Assembly (NCBI GenBank): GCA_024345305.1
Contig: BRON01000004.1
Location: 1,860,001 to 1,924,000, forward strand
DNA length: 64,000 bases
Reading direction: 5' to 3'
Source: Mrakia gelida
Taxonomy: Eukaryota; Basidiomycota; Tremellomycetes; Cystofilobasidiales; Mrakiaceae
The position numbers and the translations under genes were made by a program. Of the stretch, positions 23,975-35,735 are shown piece after piece. Within the stretch, counting starts at the first letter, position 1. Each line of letters starts with the position of its first letter. Below the pieces are notes generated by a model. It was not told the DNA's origin and did not search any database. It worked only from the letters and a program-made list of their open reading frames with translations.

Positions 23975-25243
23975 ATGACTGATTTCACCAACGTCGCTGT
24001 CCCTGAGACCACCACCACCGCCACCCCTACCTCCACCGCTTCCGCTCCTGCTCCTTCGACCATGCTCGGACAAGCTCAGGCCGTTCGTCCCTCCTTCCTT
24101 CCCTGTTCCCCTTCCCTTTCTTCCCTTCTTCCTTCCATCCACCTCCTCGAACCCCGTTACTGACCTCTTTCTTCTCTTCGCTTTCACTCTTCTCAGACCG
24201 CCACCTCCTCGTTCGAGTCCGCCCACGCCGCCGTTGCTCCTCAGCTCGACGCTGCCTCCGAGAAGGCGGCTCCCTACATCGCGAAGGCTCACGAGATCAT
24301 CGACCCCTACGTCCAGAAGGTGAGCTCCTCGTTTCATCCATCCGTCTCTCGAAGAAGGAAGAGGATCTCGTTGGAAGAAACGAGCTCAAACGCTGACCTC
24401 CTTCCCATCTCCTTTGCGCTCCGTCCTCGTCCTCCTCAGGGAACCGACCTCCTCGCTCAGGCCAAGGCTTCAGCAGACAAGGCCATCGCCGACAAGAACT
24501 TCCGAGCCTCTGCTACCGACGCTAAGGTGAGCCCATTCATTCATCCTTCCCATCTCGTCCCAACTCGGACCTTTCTTCGCGCCTCGGACGCGAGCTCGAG
24601 AGCTGAACCGGTTCCTCCTCTTCATCTTCATCTTCCTTTCTTCGCTCGCCAGGACAAGACCCTCTCTGCCACCGATGGACTCGCCGCCGACGCTTCTGCT
24701 ACCACCCACGCTGCCGCTGCCGATGGATCTGCTTCGCTCGACCAGGCTAAGACTTACCTCGCTGGTGTCGCTTCGACCGTGCAGGTGCGTTTCGTTTCCC
24801 TCCCTCCCTTCGACTCGACTGGACTCGCGAGCTGACCTTTTTTTGATCGTTCGCTTTCACTCTTCAGGCCAAGGCCGCTGAGCTCGCCCACACTCTCGAC
24901 GACAAGACCAAGACTGCCGACCACCCTGGAGTCGTTTCTCAGCTGTTCGTTCTCGTCTCGTCCCCCTCTTTCTCCCTCCCTCCCCGTTCTTCGTTTCCTC
25001 TTACTCACTCTTCCCTCCCCTTTCGTTCGCATCTCCAGCTCCAACCTCGCCTCCGCCTACCTCCCCGCATCCATCACCTCCCACCTCCCTACCGCCTCGA
25101 CCCCTGCTCCCATTGGATCCGCCATCCCTGAGGCTTCCGCCAGCAAGGCCGACGAGGAGGAGATCAAGCAGGCTCTTAGGGATTTGGCTGGAAAGGGCGC
25201 GACTAGCCCGACTGAGGGGACTGTGGCTACTCCTTTGATTTAG
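23975..25243 (+). CDS. alanine-rich, all-helical protein (perilipin/LEA-like character)
   Basis: Six exons join in frame to 243 residues from MTDFTNVAVPETT to ATPLI, with TAG at 25241-25243. After a Thr/Pro/Ala leader of about 30 residues the chain is a long series of amphipathic helices rich in Ala, Lys, Asp and Ser (SAHAAVAPQLDAASEKAAPYI, LLAQAKASADKAIADKN, LDQAKTYLAGVASTVQAKAAE). It has no Cys and only scattered aromatic residues. The pattern is that of lipid-droplet coat proteins or LEA-type proteins; I cannot assign either. Codon choice is strongly biased toward C-ending codons (GCC, AAG, CTC, ATC) and the promoter is pyrimidine-rich, both suggesting high expression. No transmembrane segment is seen. 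Confidence 0.7.
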
Positions 25244-25503
25244 ATGGAGGGTGGACTGTGAGGATTGTTTAGACGCGCGACTCGTTTCTGTTCTCCCTTC
25301 TCTTGACTCGATAGGCTATACTGCTTTTACTGCTCTTTCTTCAACTTACGAACGACTATGACCCTTCTTTGAACTTCGGCCTACATGTGATCCTCGCTCG
25401 ACCGAGAGCTAGACTACCAATCAAAGAACGAATCAAGAAAACAAAAAGCAAAGTTCGTCGACGTCGCTCGTCGCGTCCTCATCCCCTCGTCTCCCTCCCT
25501 CAG

Positions 25504-26798
25504 TTAGAACCCTCTCTCCTCGTCGAGTCCGTAGGGATGGTAAAGCTGGAAGAGAGGGATCCTAGCCGAGCCGAACTTGACCTTCAGCGGCGCGTTGAAC
25601 TCGTCGAACGACTTGTCCTCCCTCGAGAGTTTCGTTCTCTTGGTGTCGAGGCGGGTTACGGTGTACTCTAAAATAGGTGTGAAAGAAACGGAGAAAGAGT
25701 AGGAGGGGAAGTGGGTCAGTCAGGAGCTGCAAACAGACGCGCTCTTCAAACTAGAGCAAACTGAGCGACGAGCGACGCGACTCGACTCGAGCTCGTTCTC
25801 GAACGACGCGACATCGAAAACTCACCAACCGACCATCCCTTCGCCCATCCTCTCTCCCCATGGTTCACCTCCCCAACCCCTCCAGGTTCCACCGGCTGAG
25901 GACTCCACGTGAACGGCGAAGCATCAGGGTAGGCGTCTCGATTGAAAGCCACCTCCTTTCCGAACAACGCGCTTCGTCGTTTAGCCTTCTTGTCGGCGGG
26001 AACGAACCACGTCGAAGGGACGAGACCGAACGAAAGGCCGACGTCCTGGTAGGGAGCTCGGGTCTCAGCGTCGCAGAGGAGGGTGATTTTGAAGGAGGTG
26101 TTGCCGGAGGAGGCGGGGAGGAAGGTGCAGATTTGGGTGAGGGGTTCAATGGAGTCGCTGAGGAAGGATGAGAGGGGTCAAAGAGGGGGGAAGGGAGAGG
26201 TCAAAGGGAGAGAGAGAGGGAAGATGAGGACGCGAAGGAGCGATGTGGACGGAGGGCGAGGGAGGGAGGGAGATGGGAAAGCGAGAGCAAAGCTGAACAA
26301 AACGAAACGAGGCCTACAAGAGCAGATAAACTTCCCTGTCGCAACCTCCGTTCTTGGTGAAGTACGCTCGAGGAACGTCGTTTTTGGTGACCTCATGGGT
26401 GCAGAAGGCAGTGAAGTAGAACTTCGTCCATCGAGCAGGAACGCAAACCGAACCGTCGTCCTCGTCAGATCAGCTCGCTCCTCGTCTTCGCTCGACCATC
26501 TCCCCCTTCTCCCTTCATCTCCCTCACCCTCCAACCACCCTGAACGAGAGCTGACCTTAACGTACGACCCCTTTTGAATCGCCTTCCTCGTGGACCCATC
26601 CCCACTCTCGACTTTCTCCTTCGTCTTCTTGTACGGCTGGAGGAGGAAGTCTCGAGCGAACGACTTCCAGTATCGAGAGACTTGGAGGAGGGGAAGAACG
26701 GGGTGAGGAGATTCGGGTTCGGAGAGGTAGAAGAGGACGAAGGTATGGAGAACGGGGAAGGAGGGGGAGAAGAAGGAAGTTCGAGCGGGAAGAGACAT
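25504..26798 (-). CDS. conserved-looking protein of unknown function
   Basis: Four exons join in frame from ATG 26798 (MSLPARTSFFSPSFPVLH) to TAA 25504-25506, giving about 290 residues. The first exon is hydrophobic then basic (FVLFYLSEPES, QVSRYWKSFARDFLLQPYKK). The middle reads FYFTAFCTHEVTKNDVPRAYF and SIEPLTQICTFLPASS, and the end IPLFQLYHPYGLDEERGF. The aromatic-rich alternating pattern suggests a beta-rich globular domain. I recognise no family. The exon 2 acceptor has a weak pyrimidine tract, so that junction is the least certain; the exon 2 donor appears to be GTAGGC. Confidence 0.6.
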
Positions 26799-27557
26799 GA
26801 TGGTGGTCAGAAGGGAACAGGGGAGCGAGGAGGGCAAGAGGCGTTTTGGTTGATCAGAGGGAGTCAGGGACTGCTTTTTCGTCGTCAAGAGGATTTGTGG
26901 GGTCGCTTTGACTTGTCTTGCCTTTTGTAGTACAGGAGAGAGAGCTGGGAGAGATGCATGAAAACCTTGGGGCTTTCAAGCTCATGTCTGAGCGTTGGTC
27001 AAGCCCGTCGACAAGAGGAGATCGACGCGAGCGTTCGAGAAGATCTCGTCTCTTCCGCCTTCTTTCGTGAGCGAACGACGAACGAACAGCGCTCGCCCTG
27101 CACTAAATAATAGGAATTGAGAAGATCAATACTGAAGAAGACAGCCAAGAGCGCGAAAAAGGAGAGCTCACTGGTCAACTCGACGCGTCGTCGCCCGAGG
27201 CTCGCTCGTCCCATTTCAGATCGCCATCGGCCTCAAGACGTGAAGGAGAAACAACTGAGGATGTGTCTAACTAGGTGGGTGTATGAATTGAGCGCTGAGG
27301 CAGATATTCGGCCCAGAACGGCGAGGAAGAGACGGCGACGACGACGAGTGAGCGAGACGAAAACGCGACGAGCTTTCGGTTCCGTCGTTGAGCTGCTTCT
27401 TTTCTTCGATTTCTTTTCTGATTCTGACACGCTCAGATACCAAGTGAGATTTCAGGTCAAGGGTCTACATCAAGCAAGACAAATTGCCCGCAGAGGAAGG
27501 GAAGCGACTTACTCTCGAGCTGCCTTTTCGAGTCACCTCCTCCCCACCCCCTCTTGG
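26799..27557. promoter_or_regulatory. divergent intergenic region upstream of HARS
   Basis: About 760 nt between divergent start codons. It contains one copy of the CGACGCGTCG palindrome at 27181-27190. Open frames here show no protein-family signal. Confidence 0.4.
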
Positions 27558-30500
27558 ATGCCCTTGCGTCCCTCTCTCTTTCTTCCCCGCCTCCAACTCC
27601 TCCGACCAGTACTCGCTACCAGCCGACCCATCTTCCCCCGCCTCATGTCCTCCACCCCTCCCACCGACCTTGTCGCTGAGATCTCTGCTCTCGGAGAGCG
27701 GATTCGAACGCTGAAAGCGTCGAAGGAGCCGTTCGCTGAGGAGGTCGTCAAACTCAAGTCCCTCAGGGCCCTTCTCCCTCCACCACCGCCCAAATCAGCA
27801 GAGCAGATCAAGGAGGAGACCGATAAGTCCTTCAAGCAGAAGAAGGGAGACAAGAAGGGTCCAGGAGCGCACGGGAAGCTCGTACTCAAGGTGCCAAAGG
27901 TCAGCTCGAGCTCTTCTCTTTCTCTCCTTCCTTCCCCTCGTACGTTCCTCGGTCGAGCTCGAACCTGATCTTCCTCGCCCCTTCTTTTTGCTGCTGGACG
28001 ATGAGTAGGGTACCAAGGACTTCCTTCCCCACGAGACTACGGTCAGGAAGAAGATCTTCTCTACTTTGGAGAACATCTTTGTGACCCACGGAGCTTCGAC
28101 CATCGATACTCCAGTCTTCGAGCTCAAGGATATCCTCTCAGGAAAGTGAGTGACGTTGTTCTCGCTTGCGGAAGCTGCCTCGAGGTGTAAACTGACCTCG
28201 GAACCGCTTTTGCAGATACGGAGAAGACTCGAAGCTGATCTACGACCTTCAAGATCAGGGAGGAGAGATCTGCTCGTTGAGGTACGATTTGACCGTGAGT
28301 TCATCGTCTCCCTCGATCCTCCTCCTTCATCGTCATCTCGAGCCCATCAGAGCGTCGAGGAGCTGCGGTACTGGTCCGTCGAGTCACACGAACCAGCGTT
28401 GACGCTCCTGAGCTCGTAGCAAACCGACGTTCTCGTTCTCCTTCCCTTCCTTCGAGCTCGCGAGCTCACTTTTCCTCCCTCCCTCCTTCCCCTTACTTCG
28501 ATCGTCTTTGCCAGGTCCCCTTCGCTCGATTCCTCGCCATGAACGGGATCACCGCTATGAAGAGATACCACATCGCCAAGGTCTACCGTCGGGATCAGCC
28601 TGCTATATCGAAGGGAAGGCTGAGAGAGTTCTACCAGTGTGTGAGTGTCGATCTTCCCTTTCCCTCCGCCCTCGTCCCTCCGACTCTCGAGGGCAGAGCC
28701 TCGACTTTGGCTACTCTCCAGCTCGACTCGAGATCTCAGGGAGAGTTGGACAAGTGTTGGAGTTCAGGGCTGACCTTGCTATCGTTCTTTTCGTCGAGAA
28801 CAGGACTTCGATATCGCTGGAGTCTACGATCCTATGGTTCCCGACGCCGAGATTCTCTGCATCCTCTGCGAGGCTTTGGAGGCGCTTGAGATCGGAGAGT
28901 TCACTGTCAAGGTATGTAGCACTCTCCGTCCCGTTCTTTGGTCCTATCACGGCCTCACTCGGAGGGAAGGAAGACCTCGCGTGAGCTCGAAACTGACCTC
29001 CCTCTCCTCCCTTCTCACCGCCTTCCAGATCAACCACCGAAAGATCCTGGACGGTATCTTCCTCCTCTCCGGAGTCCCTGAGGCTTCTACTCGTGCCATC
29101 TCGTCCGCTGTTGACAAGCTCGACAAGGTGCGTCCTCCTACCCTTCGTTCGGCTCTTCGCGTCGTGCGACGAAAGCTGACCCTTGGCGTTTCGCGTTTCT
29201 TTCACAGGCTCCCTGGTCTGAGGTTCGACGTGAGATGGTCGAGGAGAAGGGTCTCGATGGAGCTGTTGCTGATAAGATCGGAGAGTACGTCAGTCTGAAG
29301 GGTATGTCTTGACCTCTTTCGACCGACGCGTTTCCACTTCGCTCTGTCCCTTCACGCGACGAGCGCTTCCTCCTCCCCTGTCCTCTTTCGCTGACTCGTC
29401 ATTCCTCTCGCTGGTATTGTTCTTGCCCATCTCAAGGCCACGGACCCACCCTCCTCGCTCGACTCGAATCCGACGCTGCCCTGCACGGAATCAAGACCGC
29501 CGTCGAGGGACTGAAGGACATGAAGCTCCTCTTCGAGTACCTCGAGATCTTTGGATGTCTCGATCGAGTGAGTTGCAGCTTCCTTCCCCCTTTCTTCTGC
29601 TATCTTCCCTTCCTCGGAGCCTGGGCCTTTCTCGAACTCAACTCACACCTCGCTCTTTCCTCCCCTTGCCTTTCCGCCGGTCTCCTCCTCTTTCCCGTCT
29701 CCCTCAGATGTCCTTCGACCTCTCCCTCGCTCGAGGACTCGACTACTACACTGGACTCATCTACGAAGCCGTCACCGAAGCGTCTGCTCCCCCTCCTCCC
29801 TCCTCCGACGCCTCGACCTCAGCACCGAAGAAGGAGAAGGTCTCGACGAGCGCGACGGTCGACGGGGCCGTGGACGATCTGGACGAGTCGACGGTGGGAG
29901 TTGGAAGTATCGCTGCTGGTGGACGGTACGATGGGCTGGTGGGGATGTTCAGTAGTGCGGCGAGTGGAGGAGGGAAGGGAGATAAGGGGAAGATGGTTGT
30001 GCCTTGTGTTGGGATCAGTGTGGGTGTGGAGAGGGTTTACGCGATGTGAGTTTTTCGTCGGCGGCTTGTTTTGTTCGATGGGTGGGATGGGAGTGGATGG
30101 AAGGAGGAGGGAGAGGGAGGAGTGGAGTAGACATTGTAGGGATCTCGGAACGAACGAAGAGAGGAGAACCGACGGAGGAAGAACCGAACTGACGCGTCGT
30201 TGTTTTGTTTCCATCTTCGCAGCTTGATGGAGAAGGCTCGACTCGCTAAGGAGGCTCCTCGAGGGAAAGAGACCGAGGTCTACGTGATGAGCGTCGGAGA
30301 TGGACTCGTCAAGGAGAGGATGCAGATCTGCAAGCAGCTTTGGGACGCTGGAATCAAGGTGAGTCGTCCTTTCCCTCCTCCTCTTTCCTCTCACTTCCTC
30401 CCGTCGTCGACCTCTTTCTAACCTCCCACTCCCTCACCCCTTCTCTCCCCTCTTTCTTCGCGCTTGCATCCAGGCCGAATTCATGTACAAAGTCAAGCCC

Positions 30501-30722
30501 AAGAACATCAAGGTCCAGTTCGACATCGTCGACCGAGACGCGATCCCTTTCGCCATCATCGTCGGATCTTCCGAGGTCGAGGCTGGAACGGTCAGGATCA
30601 AGGAGCAGTGGATGACTCCTGAGCAGATTGAGGAGGCCAAGCAGGTGGATGCGAACGGGACGTTGATGAAGAGGACGGAGATGGTTGGGTGGTTGAGGGA
30701 GAGGTTGGCGTTGAGGGGTTGA
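27558..30722 (+). CDS. HTS1: histidyl-tRNA synthetase, predicted mitochondrial and cytosolic forms
   Basis: This class II synthetase charges tRNA-His. Two in-frame ATGs, 29 codons apart (27558 and 27645), bracket an Arg/Pro/Leu-rich leader with no acidic residue ([17 protein letters not shown]), a typical mitochondrial presequence; the second ATG begins [18 protein letters not shown]-like helix-turn-helix follows ([23 protein letters not shown]). The core shows GTKDFLPHE, motif 2 ([21 protein letters not shown]), the histidine motifs RGLDYYTG and [10 protein letters not shown], and motif 3 ([13 protein letters not shown]). The anticodon-binding domain runs from [10 protein letters not shown] to the end at TGA 30720-30722. 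An insertion rich in Ser, Ala, Asp and Lys interrupts the core between the two histidine motifs. There are about ten introns, and all junctions I checked keep frame. Confidence 0.95.
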
Positions 30723-31193
30723 GCGTGAGGAGGAGGAAGGGGCAGGGAGTCGCTGGGAGATTTCGTTTGGTAGAGATCTTTCTGGCCTATCGAGGAGAGG
30801 ATAATGATCGGTAATCCAACTGTCAAGGGCGCGAAGCAGCGAACGATCAGCGAAGCTCTGGAAGAGGTCGCGTCGAGCTCAACGAGGGAAGGAGGAAGCT
30901 CGGTGAGCTCGAGTTCTTGGAAGGATGGACGTGAGAAGCGAGCTCGTCCTCGCCTCTCCCTTGCCGAGCTGCTCTGACAAAATTGAGGGACGTCGAGAAC
31001 GAATCCCTCCCTCTTCCAGAGGTTGAGGAAAACTTTCGTTTCCGCCGGCTAAAACCAAGAGTCTCTAAAACTATTGGCCGCTCATTCTGCCGCATCGACC
31101 CGATCTCATTTGGTTTTTCTAAACGGCCTTGTCCTTCCCAGCCCAACGGTCACTCTCTCTTCTTCCTTCCACTCATCCTTCTCTTCTTCAGCC
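30723..31193. other. intergenic, tandem plus-strand genes
   Basis: It holds the HARS 3' UTR and the promoter of the next gene, with a C/T-rich tract directly before the ATG. No gene is seen. Confidence 0.4.
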
Positions 31194-33727
31194 ATGTCTT
31201 TCCTTCTCAAGAACACCCCATCCGTTGTCGCTCGACTCTCCTCTCGAACTTCCATCAGCGCCGGTCGAAGGAACTCTGCTCCGTCCTCGTCTCGAGGATT
31301 CGCATCCAGCCTGGCCTCCAGGAACCCTTCGGACGAGGACAAGGCAAAACTTCACGCCGAGTATGAGAAGCACAGGGCTGATGTGAGTTGCGTTGCTGCT
31401 TCGTTCGCTGGAGCGAGAGGGACCGGAGAGGGGAGGAGAGGGCGAAGATGAACCCCTTCCCCTCTTTCAGCCGGTTCGCTGCCAACTCAACGACCTTTTT
31501 TTTGCAGAAGACTGACTTCTTGCTTCTACTCTTTTGTCGCTGGATACATAGTCTTCTGCTGCTCCCTCTCACGCTGCTGTCGACGAGTCCTTCCAGTTCA
31601 AGTACTCGGGCAAGGAGCTTGGAGAAGATCGTGAGCTCATCATCCTCCCTCCCTCCTCCTCCTTCCCTTTGACCGCCTCTCGTCATAGCAGCTCGAGCTG
31701 ATACCTTCTACTCTCTCATTGCGCTCCCTTGCAGTCGGACACCAGACTGATGGATCAGGTCACGGACGACACAACAAGCGAACACTCGCTTCCATGTCGA
31801 TGGAGGGAAAGGTCGTCGTACGTTTGCTCTCTCGCTCGCTCTATCTTCCCCTCCCCTCCCCTTCGCTTGTTCGTTCCTCGCTGACCAGACTACCTTTATG
31901 ATTTGCAGGTCGTCACTGGAGCTGCTCGAGGACTCGGAAACATGGCTGCTCGTGAGTTCTCATCACTTCCACAACGCTCGCGGATCGCGTTCGTCCTCTC
32001 GAGAAAACCAAACAAGTTCTGACTTTCCTCTTTCGCTCGCTCCCTATCAGGTACCTACGTGGAGTGTGGATCCAACAAGGTCGCTATCATCGATTTGAAC
32101 GAGGAGGACTCCAAGAGGGCTGCTACCGAGATGACCGAATGGTTCGGTGAGTCCTTCAAATCCATCTCGAGCTCATCGTTGACCTCGCTCTTCTTTGAGC
32201 TCGTTCTCCTGCTAGAGCTCAAGCTGGGAGAAGGTCGAGACCGAAGCTGACCTTCTCCCTTCCCCTGCTGTCTTTTTTTGTGTTCTGTAGTCGGTCAGGG
32301 AGAGGTCAAGGCTGGAGAGCTCGACGCTGTTGGTTACGGATGCAACGTCGCCGACGAGGATGCGGTCAAGAAGGTCTTCGCCGACATCAAGGCTCGATGG
32401 GGACACATTGATATCCTCGTCACTGCTGCTGGTATCGTTGAGAACTTCTCTGCTCTCGAGTACCCCGCCGACAGGATGAACAGTGAGTCTCGCGTTCGCG
32501 ACGCGCTTGGGCTCGACTCGAGCTGACTTCTCTTGCTTTCTGCTCACTTTTTCCAGAGCTGTGGGGTGTCAACGTCAACGGAGTAAGTCGTTCTCCTGTT
32601 CACAGTCAAACTTTCTATCCCGTCGAGGCGAACCTCGCGAAGATTGAAGCTGACCTCGAGCTCTCCTGCTTCTTCGCTCTCCCAGACCTACTTCTGTGCT
32701 CGAGAGGCCGCCAAGATCATGATCGATACCAACACCCAGGGAAACGTCTTGATGTTCGCTTCCATGAGTGCCAGCGTCGTTAACGTTCCGTGAGTTCATC
32801 TCCTCGACTCTCAAGTCTCGTCTCTTCTCAAGCTGACCTGGTTTCGCTTCCCTCCTTCGATCTTCAGTCAAGCTCAAGGTTCGTCTCTGCATCTCGAAGC
32901 CTAGTCCTCATCTTCTCCCCGAGCTGACTTTGTCATTCCTCTGCTCCCAACAGCTCCTTACAACGCCTCCAGTTCGTTCCCTCGCTCCGTCCTTCTACCT
33001 AGAGTCGCTCTTCGCTGACCTTGCTCTTCTCTTCCGTCTTCATCACAGAGGCCGCTGTTCGACACCTCGGAGCCTCGATGGCCGTCGAGCTCGCCACCAA
33101 GGGTGTTCGAGTCAACTGCATTTCCCCCGGAGTGAGTCTCAACCCACGTCCCGATTTCCCTCTTCGCTCGAAGCCTCGAGCTGCGAGCTGACCCTTCTCT
33201 TATTCCCTTCCCTTCGTCCTCCTCGACTCTCTTCGCACTATCAGTACATCCTCACATCTCTCACCAAGACGATCCTAGATAAGGATCCCGTCCTCAGGGT
33301 TCGTTCAGTCTTCCTTTCTCGACGCGTCGCACGACCTCTTTTGGTCTTCGACGACGCGTTGCGGTGCTTGTTCCTCTCTTCTTTCCGACCACGTATACTG
33401 ACTCCTCCACCATCGACTCTTGTCCTTTCTTTGCCTCGTTCTTGGTCTTTCCTCGCCCACAGGACACTTGGGTCGGTCTCACTCCTCAAGCGCGACTCGG
33501 AGAGCCCGAGGACCTCAAGGGAGCCATCGTCTACCTCACCTCAGACTCTGCTAAGTTCACAACTGGAGTTAATCTCATTTGTGATGGAGGCTACAGTGAG
33601 TCCAGTATCGCGATTTGGGGATCTCTGGGTGTTGAAGGAGCGTCGAGGGACGAAAACGGGAGGTCGAAAACGCGTCGCTGACTCGCCCGCTCTTCTTCCC
33701 CCTCCTTACCCACCAGGTCTCGTTTAA
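31194..33727 (+). CDS. short-chain dehydrogenase/reductase with a mitochondrial presequence
   Basis: The ATG at 31194 opens a Ser/Arg-rich, acid-free leader (MSFLLKNTPSVVARLSSRTS, then RRNSAPSSSRGFASSLASRN), a clear mitochondrial targeting signal. The classical SDR core follows: KVVVVTGAARGLGNMAA (TGxxxGxG cofactor motif), NVADEDAVKKVF, ILVTAAGIVENFSAL (NAAG equivalent), MFASMSASVVNVPQAQAPYNASKAA with the catalytic Ser and YxxxK, VRVNCISPGYI, then LTSDSAKFTTGVNLICDGGYS. The last exon is 11 nt and encodes the end SLV, with TAA at 33725-33727. The closest recognisable group is the polyol/sugar SDRs (sorbose reductase, D-arabinitol or mannitol dehydrogenase type), which usually use NADP(H). The substrate cannot be set from sequence. 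There are at least twelve exons. Confidence 0.85.
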
Positions 33728-34213
33728 ACACCCACCATCTCGACGAACCGCTACATACACACATATACCCAACCACAGACTTGGTAGACTCGGTAGATAT
33801 CTAATGGACACTTCTCCTTTCACTCTTCTTCTCTTGTCGACGACGACGCGTTCCTGCAAGGCCAAGCGGAAGCTGGAGAGGGCGACCTCGTGAGTTCTTT
33901 GTTTCCCCGACGACATATCTGAGGGCCCCTTCCATGCGTGCTGATGGACGAGGGGAGTCGTTTCCCGTTCCACAGCTCTGCATCGAGCAAGACGCGCCGA
34001 TTCCCCGACGCGACTTCGTGTTACCTTTCGCCCTTCCTTTTTTTCCTCCGGCGCTTCGAGTCCAGGAAAATTGCACAGCGTGTCCTTGGAAGCGGTCGAG
34101 CTATCCGCCGTGTCGCCAGCTTCTTCAAAAGCCGACCTCTTCTTCCTCTTTCCCTCCAAACCATCACTTCCTCACCGCCGCTGCTTCCCATTCTGCAACG
34201 CAACCATCGAACG
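33728..34213. other. intergenic
   Basis: Downstream of the SDR gene. I see no supported feature. Confidence 0.35.
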
Positions 34214-34574
34214 ATGGCCGTCCAAATCTCCTTCAGCTTCCCTTCCTTCCTCCAATCGCTCGTCGCCCGCCCACGATCGTATACATCGAATCTCACTCAA
34301 CTGTCAGCCGAGGAAGGAGCGAGGACGGAAGGTTGGATTCATGCTGCTTCGAGCTCCAGAATGGGGGACACGAGTGAGTTATTTCTCCTTCTCTGGACGA
34401 GGGTTGATAGACTCGACTCCGCACTGACACCTGCATCTTTGAATTCGGACAGAGGCTTCAGAATCGACTTCGACGAAAAGGCACGACGCGTCGGTTTGGC
34501 TTGGGTCGAGGAGGGACGAAGTCGGGGATGCGTTTGGCTTCGAGAAGCTTTTTCATTCGACTTCTGTAGTCTAA
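34214..34574 (+). CDS. possible small two-exon gene, unknown
   Basis: An ATG at 34214 (MAVQISFSFPSFLQSLVARP) leads into a 160-nt exon ending at a GTGAGT donor. A typical intron with a CTGAC branch and GGACAG acceptor follows, then a 122-nt exon to TAA at 34572-34574. The sum is a multiple of three (93 residues). The start is hydrophobic/basic and the rest Ser/Arg/Glu-rich. No family is recognised and the region has open frames on other strands, so this is tentative. A CGACGCGTCG palindrome at 34484-34493 would fall in its second exon. Confidence 0.25.
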
Positions 34575-35735
34575 ACGTTAAACTTCCGGTTCGGTTTGGA
34601 TCGCCTTCTGTTGCTGGGGGAGAGGAAAGAGGGTGGGAAGAGTCGCGACGCGTTGCAAAGCCAGCTGTCATTCTGTTCCGATTCCCACTCATCTGAGTGA
34701 TAAGACCACCTACGAAACGCTTTGATTCCAGTAGCTCGCTTTTTCCTTCTTCTCTTTCGCTGCTCTTCCTTGCTTGCTTTCGCAAAAGGGAAAGCACGTC
34801 GAGACTCGACGCGTCGAAGTGGTGTCTTCACCTCGCGCAAAGTTAGACCAAGCCCGCTCTCGAACTTAGCCGTTGACCTGGAAGCAGATTGTAGGGGATC
34901 CCTTCATCTACGGACATCGATAGCAGCAGCGCCTGGTACCCGCGATCGATCTTGCTAGCTAGCTCAAAGGGAGAGACAGCGAGAGCAGCTCGAAAAGAGA
35001 TGAGTTCTGCGAAGGGCGGAGTCTGGCCTCGTTCTCGCAGCTTTTCTCTCCTGTCTGCGAGACGTCGGCCGAGCGCATATCGAACCTTCGTCCACCTCCT
35101 GTCGAAGGAGGGAAGGAAGGAGGAGCAGGGAGGGAACGAGAGGAGGGAATCGATCAGCGACTCAACGGGGGCCTCGACTGTTCGATTCGCCTGAGACTCT
35201 CTGCTCCGGTCGAAAAGCGAAGCTCGCAGACCTCTTCCCCTTCCAACCATCAAGCCGATGCAAGCCAGCATTAGTGAGTCTATCTTCTCTTCTCCGCCGT
35301 CTCTTGGGTGGTGCGAGCAGAGGTCAAACGAAGGGGAAGAAACAAAATGAAGATCGCGTGGGCGCTTCAATTGTCGGGCGAAGGCGTATCTTCTTCTCCT
35401 CCTTCCTCCCTTCGTTGCTCGCTCTGTTCCCCTGGATGGTTCAACTCCGGCAAACATACACTCTCCGGGTCTTGATTCGCGGAGGCAAAGTCTCAAATCC
35501 AACTCACGCGAGCAATCTCAAAGATGCCGTCCGAGCTCGTTCCTTTTTCAGCCCTCCTTTCGCGAGCTCTCTCTAACTCCATCCCCCTCCTTCCCTCCCT
35601 CCCTCGCTTCTTACACAGACTCTTCTCTCCTTCGCCTCCCTCAAGCTTCGACATAGGGCTCTTAGCAGCTTTTCTCTCCCTCCAACTCGACCTCGTCTCG
35701 TCTCGTCGCCTTCGACCTTCCCTCCCGAACCCCTC
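34575..35735. other. long intergenic region upstream of the DUF6534-type gene
   Basis: About 1.16 kb. The second half is C/T-rich toward the ATG at 35736. A 219-codon open frame on the minus strand (34843-35502) has no splice context or family motif and is probably chance. A CGACGCGTCG palindrome lies at 34807-34816. Confidence 0.4.

Noticed and set aside
34843..35502. A 219-codon open frame on the minus strand
   Set aside because: It is Arg/Ser-rich with no recognisable domain, starts and ends without splice or promoter context, and other frames there are open too.
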